Position numbers and translations under genes: made by a program | Assembly (NCBI GenBank): GCA_038240335.1 | Contig: JBBSDV010000090.1 | Location: 1 to 13,006 of the forward strand | Direction: 5' to 3' | Source of the DNA: JBBSDV01 sp038240335 | GTDB taxonomy: Bacteria; Chloroflexota; Dehalococcoidia; DSTF01; JACRBR01 | DNA length: 13,006 nt | Notes under the pieces: model-generated | What the model saw: the letters and a program-made list of their open reading frames with translations, nothing else | Database searches by the model: none | What the model was told of the DNA's origin: nothing | Part shown: in pieces, positions 6,871 to 12,986 of the stretch | How the letters are laid out: every line of letters starts with the position of its first letter | Position numbering within the stretch: the first letter of the stretch is position 1

Positions 6871-7908
6871 CTAGAGACTCCATCCGGCGCCGCAGCCGGC
6901 GCAGGCCTCGGGCGGACGCTCGTCGAGCATGCCGGCCCGCCACGACTGGTAGCGCGCGCCGTTCCAGATCTGCTCCACCGTCTCTTCGAAGACGTTGCCT
7001 AGCACCATGCCCTCATAGTGGGCGCCCGTGAACGGCGCGATGCAGCATGGCAGCACGTTGCCGTTCGCGGTGACGTACATCAGTGACCACGGCCGGCGGC
7101 ACGCGCGATACGACCCCTCCGCAGCCGGCTCCGGCAGCAGATCCCCGGCAGACGCTTCGCCTGAGCCGCGCAGCGTGATGCCGAGCGCGATCGCCAGCCG
7201 CTCCGCCTCGCGCACGGCCTCCAATTCTTCGTCGCCGGCCTGATGGAACAGCGCCTGATCTTGCATCGCGAGGCCGCGCTCGGAGAACACGAGCCGCTGC
7301 AGGTAGACCTCGCGGACACCGATCTCATTGGCGATGCGGATCAGATCGGGCAGCTCGCGAACGTTCGCCTTCATGCCGGTGATCCACAGCGAGATCTTCG
7401 GCGTCGTGAGGCTGAGACGCGACTTGAGCTCGGCGAGACCGCGCAGGTTGTTGATGATCCGATCGAAGCCGTCCGCGCCGCGGACGAGGGCGTAGGTCTC
7501 CGGCGATGCGGAGTCGATCGAAACGCGCAGCTCGTCGAGGCCGGCGCGCACGACGGGCTCGACCAGCCGGCCGCGGAGCAGGAGTCCGTTCGTGTTGAAC
7601 AGCACGTGCGCGCCCCGTGTCTTTACCGCCGTGATGATCTGCGGCAGATCGGGATTCAGCAGGGGTTCGCCGATTCCGTGGAGCACGACGCGCCGTACCG
7701 TCGGAAACTGCGCGAGAATGCGCTCGACACGCTCCGGCGTCAGGTCGGCGAAGTCTTCCGGCATGCCGAAATACTGCGGACAGGTGCGGCACTTCAGGTT
7801 GCAGCGGTTCGTGGTCTCGAGATAGAGCTCGCCGGGCAGCTCGCGCACGACGCGGCCGCGCTTGTCGATGGCCTCCAGCGGGATGGTCGCGGCGCTTGTC
7901 ATGTTCAT
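6871..7908 (-). CDS. Radical SAM/SPASM domain protein
   Basis: A 345-residue cytoplasmic radical SAM enzyme. The CX3CX2C motif at Cys36, Cys40, Cys43 (NRCNLKCRTC) binds the [4Fe-4S] cluster that cleaves S-adenosylmethionine. GIGEP at 78-82 is the SAM-contacting GGE-type motif, and DELRVSIDSASPETY at 125-139 matches the barrel strand typical of MoaA/PqqE-like members. The C-terminus is SPASM-like: Cys270, the pair Cys288-Cys289, LGNVFEETVEQIWNG (303-317), and CAGC at 336-339, which should hold auxiliary Fe-S clusters. SPASM enzymes often modify peptides or carbohydrates and usually need a dedicated substrate. No PqqA-like or Cys-rich precursor is encoded nearby, so the substrate is open. The start at 7908 overlaps the preceding stop as ATGA. 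Confidence 0.9.
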   Translation of the reverse strand: MNMTSAATIPLEAIDKRGRVVRELPGELYLETTNRCNLKCRTCPQYFGMPEDFADLTPERVERILAQFPTVRRVVLHGIGEPLLNPDLPQIITAVKTRGAHVLFNTNGLLLRGRLVEPVVRAGLDELRVSIDSASPETYALVRGADGFDRIINNLRGLAELKSRLSLTTPKISLWITGMKANVRELPDLIRIANEIGVREVYLQRLVFSERGLAMQDQALFHQAGDEELEAVREAERLAIALGITLRGSGEASAGDLLPEPAAEGSYRACRRPWSLMYVTANGNVLPCCIAPFTGAHYEGMVLGNVFEETVEQIWNGARYQSWRAGMLDERPPEACAGCGAGWSL

Positions 7909-9170
7909 GCTTCCGAGAGCCTGCTCTGGACGCACGCCGCGTCGTTGCCCTCGAGGGACGTGAGCTTGAAGTCGGGGTTGAACTTCTCCTTGTCGCCGAT
8001 AACGGTAATGCGATCGAGCTGCTTGATCATGTTCTGTCCGGGGTAGCCGGGGGCGATCAGGCGCACCGGGAAACCGTGCGTATTCGAAAGCGGGATGCCG
8101 TTCACGTGCGTCGCCAGGATCGATCGGTCGCCCGCAAGGCGATGGCGATGCCAGGTCAGGCTGTAGTTCGTGACGCTGTGAAAGTTCACGCTCCTTGCGG
8201 CGGGATCGGCTTCCGCCATCGCGAGCACGTCGCGGACGAGCGGGCCGGTCCACGTCGGCTGCGACGTCCAGCCGCTGACGCAACTGATGCGGATCTGCTG
8301 TGTCGTTGTCGGCAGCGCGAGCAGCTCGTCGTACGTCATCTCCATTTGCTTGCCGACCTGGCCCTCGATCTTGAGCCGCCAGGTGGTGAGATCGACATCC
8401 GTCTTAACACCGAACAGTGTCTCCGTCGGAAAGTCGGCAGCGGTGCCTTTGTCGTTTGGGTTGATACGTCCGATGAACAGACCGCCGATGGTCTTGTTGA
8501 CGAGCGGCGTGTTCTGGTACGCGAGCGCCAGTCCGAGACCGCCGGCGATGATCGTGCCCATGAAGGCGCGTCGGGTGGCAACACGGCGCGTCGATTCCGG
8601 CACCAGCTGCTCCTGCGCCCGCAGCTCGCGGCGCTCCTGCGCGAGGCCGGTGGCGACGTCGATCAGGTGGACGCTGAGGTGAATCGCGAGCAGCGGCACG
8701 GCGATAATCGCCGCCCACAGGTGCAGCTGCACCGGCTTGAAGTCGTACGGCGGGATGTTGGTGACGCGGTAGTAGTAGTGAAAGAGCATGTAGAGGCCGC
8801 TGAAGTACAACACGAAGAAGTCGGCCGCGAGCAGCGGCGACGTGAAGCGTGGAATGATCTTCGGCGGGCCTGCCTTCTTGAATCGCGGGAGACGGAGGTA
8901 ATAGCCGGCGAGGCGGAACGTCGTGGAGCCGTACTTCGCGAGCAGGAACGGGATCGACGCGAGGCCGACGTAGAAATGAATGAAGCGCGTCAGTGTGAAG
9001 TACGGCCCGACGTCATAGTTGAAGACGTACAGAAAGAACAGGCCGCCGGAAAAGAATTGAAGTCCGAGCAGGATTGCCAGCGAGAACCCGAGCTGCATCG
9101 TGATGATTGTGCTCGCCGGATATTCGTGGCGGCTTTCGGCTGGCATCGATTCAACGCGCGCGGTCGTCAT
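7905..9170 (-). CDS. Cytochrome b membrane domain fused to sulfite-oxidase-family molybdopterin domain, with internal Tat motif
   Basis: A 421-residue protein. Residues 1-175 form a four-helix cytochrome b561/YedZ-like membrane domain with segments at about 26-50, 61-80, 112-133 and 149-171. His65, His131, His150, His164 and His168 are candidate haem ligands. Residues 199-217 read ATRRAFMGTIIAGGLGLAL, a twin-arginine motif followed by a fifth hydrophobic segment. The rest is an extracytoplasmic sulfite oxidase/MsrP-like molybdopterin domain: Cys297 in RISCVSGWTS is the expected Mo ligand, and HGFPVRLIAPGYPG (365-378) is the usual cofactor/active-site stretch. It should pass electrons between the membrane quinone pool or haem and a periplasmic substrate such as an oxidised sulfur compound; the substrate is not known. 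The start at 9170 overlaps the upstream stop as ATGA. Confidence 0.9.
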   Translation of the reverse strand: MTTARVESMPAESRHEYPASTIITMQLGFSLAILLGLQFFSGGLFFLYVFNYDVGPYFTLTRFIHFYVGLASIPFLLAKYGSTTFRLAGYYLRLPRFKKAGPPKIIPRFTSPLLAADFFVLYFSGLYMLFHYYYRVTNIPPYDFKPVQLHLWAAIIAVPLLAIHLSVHLIDVATGLAQERRELRAQEQLVPESTRRVATRRAFMGTIIAGGLGLALAYQNTPLVNKTIGGLFIGRINPNDKGTAADFPTETLFGVKTDVDLTTWRLKIEGQVGKQMEMTYDELLALPTTTQQIRISCVSGWTSQPTWTGPLVRDVLAMAEADPAARSVNFHSVTNYSLTWHRHRLAGDRSILATHVNGIPLSNTHGFPVRLIAPGYPGQNMIKQLDRITVIGDKEKFNPDFKLTSLEGNDAACVQSRLSEA

Positions 9171-10924
9171 GATGCTGGCGCGCCCGTCGCCGTGCGTTCC
9201 GCCGCGAGCACGGTGCGCGTCGCGTTCCCGAGCAGCGGGTCGTTCGCAAGACGCGCCAGTCCCGCGAGGGTGTCGATGTCGTACCAGTAGGGCAGGGTGG
9301 CAACTCGCAGGCCGGCGTCGTGGGCGCGATCCAGCGTCTGCGACAGGACGGAAGAGTTGCCCCAGTCGATGTTGTCGAAGAGCGTAGGATGCAGCGTGTT
9401 CATGCCGATCAAGTAATACCCGCCGTCCTCCGCTGGCCCCAGTACAAGATCGTGCCGCGCGAGGGTTTCGTGTGCTGTGCGCAGCAGGCTTGCTGGCAGC
9501 GTCGGGCTGTCGGAGCCGATCAGGATCGGCCGCGATGCGCCGGCCTCGAGCGCGGTCGCAAACGCATGCCGCAGCCGTGTGCCGAGATCGCCCTCGGGTT
9601 GCGCGAAGCGATGCGCGGCGGGCGCCATCCATTCGAACGCCGGCGCGGCCGTCGCAGGAGCGAACGATACATAGAGCGTGCGCGCGCAACTCGCGCCCAG
9701 CGTAAGCGAATCCTCGAGGAGGCCGGCACTGATCTCGGCGGCGCGCACTGCTCCTACTTCCGCGGCGAGCCGCGTCTTTGTGAACCCGGGACGCGGCTCC
9801 TTCGCCAACAGCAGTACATCATGCGTCGGCCGCGGCGTCTGTGCGCGGACGCGCGGTAGCCGACGCACTTCGTCGCAAAAAACGTCGAGCGCGTGCGCGA
9901 AGTCGCCGGGATCGAGGCCGAAGCCGATGCGGACGTGCTCCGGCTCGCCATAGACTGCGCCGTCGAGCGCGAAGATGCCCCGGGCCCGAAGGCGCTCGTA
10001 GAAAGCCGTGCCGGATGCACCGGCGCGAAACCGGACGAACGCGGTGTAGCCGGCTTGCGGCGGCGTCCAGTCGAGCCACTCGGCGTGCTGCTCCATCGTG
10101 GCGGCGAGAAGCGACAGGTTCTTGCGCGCCCGCGCGAGGTGCGGTGCGAGCAGTTCGTCGAAACTCTCGAGCGCGGCCAGCGCGAGCCGCGCGGAGAGCG
10201 TCGCCACTGAACCGCTGAGGTAATCGAGGACGATGCGGCAACGGTCGAGCAGCGCGCGATCGCGCGTGGCGATCCAGCCGATGCGGAGTCCCGGGAGGCC
10301 AAGTGGCTTCGAGAGGTCGCCGATGCTAACGGCATCGCCGAAGACATCGGCGACGGATGCGCTGCGTGTTCCGGGCACGAGCTCGATCGGTCGGTACACC
10401 TCGTCCGCGATCAGCCGCGCGCGGCCGTGATGCGTGCCGAACGGGAGCGAGCCGCTGGGGCCATGTGGCGTGTTCAGGAAGATGGACGCTGCGTCGCGCA
10501 GCGGCGGCGTGGCGAGATCGGCGTAGTCGAACGCGAAGCCTGGTTTGGCTTGCCAACGGACGACGCGGGCGCCGAGATCCGCCGGCGTGGCGTGGAGCGC
10601 CGCATAGCACGGTGTCTGGACAGCGACGACATCGCCTGCCCGGACGGAGGCCATCGCCGCGGCGCGAATCGCCTCGCTCGCGCCGGCTGTGATGACGATG
10701 TCGTCGGCGGAGAGCGTGTCGTAGAGCCGGGCGATGGCGCCCGCCAGCGATACATCGCCGCCGCCGCGCTCGTAGGTGAGCGGCACGTCGAGCAAGGAGG
10801 CGGGGTCGCGCCCGGCGGCGCGCATGACGTCCGCGGCGGTCAGAGGAGTCGGTGAACTTGACGAAAGGTCGAACGCATCCGCGCAGCCGTGCCGATACTC
10901 TCGTTCAAGCGCGAATGGCTGCAA
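9167..10924 (-). CDS. Fusion: class I/II PLP aminotransferase + TIGR04282-type (DUF2064) transferase
   Basis: A 585-residue two-domain cytoplasmic protein. Residues 1-360 are a fold-type I aminotransferase: NTPHGPSG at 151-158, ADEVYRP at 173-179, and the PLP-lysine motif SKPLGLPGLRIGW at 205-217 with Lys206. Arg332 in HVRIGFG may bind the substrate carboxylate. Residues 366-575 match the glycosyltransferase/nucleotidyltransferase-like TIGR04282 family: AKEPRPGFTKTRL (374-386), GDLGTRLRHAF (446-456), IGSDSPTLP (469-477), GPAEDGGYYLIG (496-507). That family is described from radical-SAM-associated and arsenosugar gene clusters. The start is TTG at 10924, chosen because of the strong ribosome binding site and because family members begin near the PFALER motif. 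It is the first gene of the operon. Confidence 0.88.
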   Translation of the reverse strand: MQPFALEREYRHGCADAFDLSSSSPTPLTAADVMRAAGRDPASLLDVPLTYERGGGDVSLAGAIARLYDTLSADDIVITAGASEAIRAAAMASVRAGDVVAVQTPCYAALHATPADLGARVVRWQAKPGFAFDYADLATPPLRDAASIFLNTPHGPSGSLPFGTHHGRARLIADEVYRPIELVPGTRSASVADVFGDAVSIGDLSKPLGLPGLRIGWIATRDRALLDRCRIVLDYLSGSVATLSARLALAALESFDELLAPHLARARKNLSLLAATMEQHAEWLDWTPPQAGYTAFVRFRAGASGTAFYERLRARGIFALDGAVYGEPEHVRIGFGLDPGDFAHALDVFCDEVRRLPRVRAQTPRPTHDVLLLAKEPRPGFTKTRLAAEVGAVRAAEISAGLLEDSLTLGASCARTLYVSFAPATAAPAFEWMAPAAHRFAQPEGDLGTRLRHAFATALEAGASRPILIGSDSPTLPASLLRTAHETLARHDLVLGPAEDGGYYLIGMNTLHPTLFDNIDWGNSSVLSQTLDRAHDAGLRVATLPYWYDIDTLAGLARLANDPLLGNATRTVLAAERTATGAPAS

Positions 10925-10930
10925 GCGCCG

Positions 10931-10938
10931 CTCCCTCC
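10931..10938 (-). promoter_or_regulatory. Ribosome binding site that sets the TTG start at 10924
   Basis: GGAGGGAG on the minus strand lies 6 bases before the TTG. No ATG further upstream in frame has a comparable site, and the residues before this TTG do not look like an aminotransferase N-terminus. Confidence 0.7.
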
Positions 10939-10984
10939 GTGACGACCAACGCGATGCACAACCGTACCAGCGAAGCCTGACTTC

Positions 10985-11013
10985 TGCGTAACAAAACTTA
11001 CGCAACGCTTACG
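10985..11013. promoter_or_regulatory. Candidate operator: palindrome TGCGTAA-N6-TTACGCA plus a third half-site
   Basis: Positions 10985-10991 and 10998-11004 are perfect 7-base inverted arms separated by 6 bases. CTTACG at 10997-11002 recurs at 11008-11013, exactly 11 bases on, so a further half-site lies on the same face of the helix. The site is 61 bases upstream of the operon's first start codon, a usual place for a dimeric transcription factor. No regulator gene is seen in the window. Confidence 0.5.
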
Positions 11014-11085
11014 TCTTGGCATTGCAAAACCGCATTGTTCCGCAAAGTCCGGCATCTCGGCGACGGTGAGGACGAGCGCCGCCAT

Positions 11086-11113
11086 CGGGTTTTGTGCGAA
11101 TACCCGGCTTTTT
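11086..11113 (+). terminator. Terminator-like hairpin on the plus strand
   Basis: CGGGT (11086-11090) pairs with ACCCG (11102-11106) over an 11-base loop and is followed by GCTTTTT. The orientation suits plus-strand transcripts only, and no plus-strand gene lies upstream within 5 kb. The short stem makes this tentative. Confidence 0.25.
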
Positions 11114-11229
11114 CGCCCGAGCGGTGGGCGTTCTCTCTAGCGCGTCTGAAGTGTCATTGCGAAAACGCCGCCTTACGCGTGCGCCTCAATTCCCGGTACG
11201 AAGCGACACATGCGTTAGAAGCACAGCAC

Positions 11230-11715
11230 CTACGTGCCGAGCGCGAGCCGCGCGGTCGCCGACTGCCCCGGCGCCTCCTCCATGCCGACTTCGAGCCAAC
11301 CGAGGTTCGTCGCACCGCGTTCGGCGAGCGCTGCTTGCATGCGCGCGGCGAAGTGCTCGGCGAGACGCTCGGCGGTGGTGTTCTCGATCGGCAGCGCGAG
11401 GACGTCAGCCTTCGGGAAGACGAAGCCGCGTTCGCCGAAGCGCACCTTCCAGTTGCTCATGCCCTCGTCGATCTCGAGCACGCGGCTATCGCGCTGGAGG
11501 AGAAACTTGTGATCCATCTCGTCGCAGAGCGCCTTGCCGAGCGACTTCAGCGTCGCGAAGTCGCAGACCCATGCGTCGTCCGTCAGCGTGCCTTCGACCT
11601 CGATCGAGACGGCGTAATTGTGGCCGTGCAGCGGTTCGCACTCGCCGCCGAAGGTGGCGAAATGAGCGGCAGCGAACTTCAGCTTGTTGCGTTCGACCCG
11701 GACCCGGTACTGCAT
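11230..11715 (-). CDS. queD: 6-carboxytetrahydropterin synthase / 6-pyruvoyl-tetrahydropterin synthase family (QueD-like)
   Basis: A 161-residue cytoplasmic enzyme of the T-fold PTPS family. His18 (AAAHF), His30 and His32 (LHGHN) are the zinc ligands. Cys26 sits in the C-X3-HGH arrangement (CEPLHGH) characteristic of QueD, which converts dihydroneopterin triphosphate to 6-carboxytetrahydropterin in the queuosine/7-deazaguanine route. VCDFATLK (50-57), EMDHKFL (66-72), ENTTAERLA (111-119) and the late Glu-rich LEVGMEEA follow the family pattern. It is about 40 residues longer than typical bacterial QueD, with extra sequence at about 73-105, so a PTPS or divergent pterin role is possible. QueC, QueE and FolE are not nearby. 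It lies 53 bases downstream of a zinc-ribbon gene and is probably co-transcribed with it. Confidence 0.85.
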   Translation of the reverse strand: MQYRVRVERNKLKFAAAHFATFGGECEPLHGHNYAVSIEVEGTLTDDAWVCDFATLKSLGKALCDEMDHKFLLQRDSRVLEIDEGMSNWKVRFGERGFVFPKADVLALPIENTTAERLAEHFAARMQAALAERGATNLGWLEVGMEEAPGQSATARLALGT

Positions 11716-11768
11716 TCCGCCATCCCATACTTCGCCGCTCGCTCGGACGCAGCGGGCCTTGCTCGCCG

Positions 11769-11960
11769 TCAGTCGTCGAAGCGGTAGTCGTTGGCGCCGC
11801 CCTGGCCGGACGGCGCGGCCACGGTCGCACCGCAGATGCACGGGAAGGCGCCGATGCGCACCCACATCGGGAAGTTGCCCTCGTAGTGCCGCCGACAGAC
11901 CGGGCAATCCGACTGGTAGAGCTTGACGTGCGGCTCGTTAATCTTCTTCTTCGGCGGCAT
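11769..11960 (-). CDS. Small zinc-ribbon protein, 63 residues
   Basis: A basic N-terminus (MPPKKKINEPHVKL) is followed by two cysteine pairs, Cys19-Cys22 (CPVC) and Cys41-Cys43 (CIC), which should bind one zinc in a ribbon-like fold. An aromatic/basic middle (YEGNFPMWVRIG) lies between the two pairs. No enzyme motif is present, and a Gly/Asp-rich tail follows. It precedes the QueD-like gene on the same strand with a 53-base gap. The function is unknown; a nucleic-acid or protein-binding role is the usual inference for such ribbons. The ATG at 11960 has only a weak GGAA upstream. Confidence 0.7.
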   Translation of the reverse strand: MPPKKKINEPHVKLYQSDCPVCRRHYEGNFPMWVRIGAFPCICGATVAAPSGQGGANDYRFDD

Positions 11961-12203
11961 CGCTTGTTATTCCGCTTGTGCGTGGGGATTCTCGGGCCGC
12001 GTGAGCTCGCGAGCGCTATGACTGCGCACATGCTCCGTTCGGTTCCGCCGTGGCGAACCCCTCCCGCATTATCGCCCGTCCGGGCGCGACGTGCATTGCG
12101 CATCAGCATCCCAGAAATCTCGGCCAGTGCCAATCCTCGGGGACGCGTTCGTCTCCGGCCGGCGTCGCCGACGTCTCCACGCCAGTCACGCTGCGCTCCG
12201 AAC

Positions 12204-12228
12204 TCGCCTCGCTTGTTCATCGAGGCGA
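12204..12228 (-). terminator. Hairpin downstream of dodecin, possible terminator
   Basis: TCGCCTCG (12204-12211) and CGAGGCGA (12221-12228) form a perfect 8-bp stem with a 9-base loop, 28 bases beyond the dodecin stop. No clear T-run follows on the minus strand, so it may stabilise the mRNA end or act with other factors. Confidence 0.4.
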
Positions 12229-12255
12229 CGCCGTCAATCACGCACGCGCCGGAAA

Positions 12256-12465
12256 CTACTCTTCGTATTTGAAGGAAACTTTAACCCTCGCGCGAAAGAG
12301 GGCGACCTTGTTGTCCTCGACCGTCATGTCGAGCTTGTCAATTTCGGCGACGCGAAGGTCGCGCAGTGTGCTGCTCGCGCGCTCGACAGCGGCGCGAGCG
12401 GCCGCCTCCCACGATTCCGTGCTGGTCCCCACGAGTTCGATGATCTTGTAGACGCTCTCGGCCAT
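12256..12465 (-). CDS. Dodecin family protein, atypical flavin site
   Basis: A 69-residue protein of the dodecin family, whose members assemble as hollow dodecamers that store flavin or bind related ligands in the cytoplasm. VYKIIELVGTSTESWEAAAR (residues 5-24), the following helix (AVERASSTLRDLR) and the end VKVSFKYEE are diagnostic, and the length is right. In well-studied dodecins a Trp in the LRWFEV stretch stacks on the isoalloxazine ring and a Gln in the later strand (EYQV) contacts it. Here the aligned residues are Val39 (LRDLRVAEI) and Arg58 (LFRARV). Flavin binding is therefore doubtful, as in several other Trp-less family members. A strong ribosome binding site fixes the start at 12465. 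Confidence 0.92.
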   Translation of the reverse strand: MAESVYKIIELVGTSTESWEAAARAAVERASSTLRDLRVAEIDKLDMTVEDNKVALFRARVKVSFKYEE

Positions 12466-12472
12466 GACGGGC

Positions 12473-12478
12473 ACCTCC
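12473..12478 (-). promoter_or_regulatory. Ribosome binding site of dodecin
   Basis: GGAGGT on the minus strand, 7 bases before the ATG at 12465. It is one of the best Shine-Dalgarno sequences in the window and selects this ATG over the one at 12480. Confidence 0.75.
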
Positions 12479-12634
12479 AACTGAACCTACCGTTAGTGCG
12501 ATCATACACCCGCACGTCAACCACGGGCGTACTACCTGGCACCCTAGTCTTGGCGGCTGCGATGCGTCCGAAAAGCGGCTTAGGAGATCCTACGCGCGCG
12601 ACGCTATCCCAACAGCGCCCGTCTGCCGCGCGGT

Positions 12635-12668
12635 GGCCGGATGTGCCTCGACGCGCAGGCATCCGGCC
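12635..12668. repeat. Strong imperfect hairpin in the dodecin intergenic region
   Basis: GGCCGGATG (12635-12643) pairs perfectly with CATCCGGCC (12660-12668). Inside it CCT (12646-12648) pairs with AGG (12657-12659), leaving a TG bulge and an 8-base loop. That is 12 GC-rich pairs in all. No T-run follows on either strand, so a simple terminator is unlikely. It could be part of an RNA leader of the plus-strand gene or a protein-binding site. Confidence 0.55.
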
Positions 12669-12815
12669 GAGGTTCTCGACCCGAACAAGACTTCCAACTG
12701 AGAGGCAAATGAGATGCAACAGCAGCAAGCGATCCGCCATCAGCGCGCCGTGGGTGCGAATATTTGCATGTGCGACAGAGCGAGTCGCAAGAACCGTCCC
12801 GTGAGGACTCAACCG

Positions 12816-12986
12816 ATGACACAGAAGCAGCACCTGCCGAGCATCAGCGACAAAGAGCAACGTATGTATGAGCACGTCAAAGACGGCGAACTCAAGCAAG
12901 GCCGCTCGAAGAAGTTGGCGAAGGAGATCGCTGCGCGCACAGTGAACAAGCATCACAGCGAAGAGGGTCACGCCAAGGGCAAGTAG
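12816..12986 (+). CDS. Small basic conserved protein (DUF7218-like, ISDKEQRMYEHVK...ARTVNK)
   Basis: A 56-residue hydrophilic, Lys/Arg/His-rich protein with the order ISDKEQRMYEHVKDGELKQG (residues 10-29) followed by KLAKEIAARTVNKHH. This resembles a widespread family of short proteins, sometimes loosely annotated as plasmid stabilisation or DUF7218 proteins, with no established biochemical role; the family name is from memory. TGAGG lies 9 bases before the ATG at 12816, where family resemblance begins. An upstream in-frame ATG at 12714 with its own GAGG would add 34 unlikely residues. The first such member I see here is unlinked to any plasmid or toxin gene. The basic, helical composition suggests nucleic-acid contact, but that is inference. 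Confidence 0.7.
   Translation: MTQKQHLPSISDKEQRMYEHVKDGELKQGRSKKLAKEIAARTVNKHHSEEGHAKGK

Larger units (their letters stand above)
10925..11229. other. Intergenic control region upstream of the six-gene operon
   Basis: These 305 bases hold the ribosome binding site and the palindrome listed separately, the direct repeat GCATTG at 11020-11025 and 11032-11037, and two back-to-back hairpins at 11086-11106 and 11114-11130. I see no credible gene and no convincing -35/-10 pair, although the operon promoter must lie here unless it reads through from the QueD-like gene ending at 11230. Confidence 0.5.
12466..12815. other. Divergent intergenic region between dodecin and a small basic protein
   Basis: These 350 bases hold promoter-like pieces for dodecin on the minus strand (TTGACG at 12520-12515 and TATGAT at 12506-12501, whose spacing is too short for both to belong to one promoter), the inverted repeat TAGGA-GA-TCCTA at 12581-12592, a strong hairpin at 12635-12668, and a ribosome-site-like GAGAGG before an ATG at 12714. 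The frame from 12714 is open into the next gene, but its first 34 residues do not look protein-like. Confidence 0.45.

Noticed and set aside
7896..9290. A 464-residue open frame on the plus strand opposite the molybdopterin protein
   Set aside because: It lies antisense to clear haem, Tat and Mo motifs. The translation is Arg/Glu/Val-rich with no recognisable domain.
10840..11085. 81-residue minus-strand frame covering the palindrome and operon start
   Set aside because: It overlaps the aminotransferase start out of frame, has no ribosome site and no family resemblance.
11961..12255. Possible preQ1 riboswitch or gene upstream of the zinc-ribbon/QueD-like pair
   Set aside because: I could not find the preQ1 aptamer core. 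Only a short CGCCCG-TC-CGGGCG palindrome at 12073-12086 is evident, and the minus-strand frame is Arg-rich shadow sequence.
12714..12815. Upstream ATG start for the small basic protein
   Set aside because: It has a fair ribosome site, but the 34 added residues do not fit the family, which begins near the ATG at 12816. Kept as a possible leader instead.
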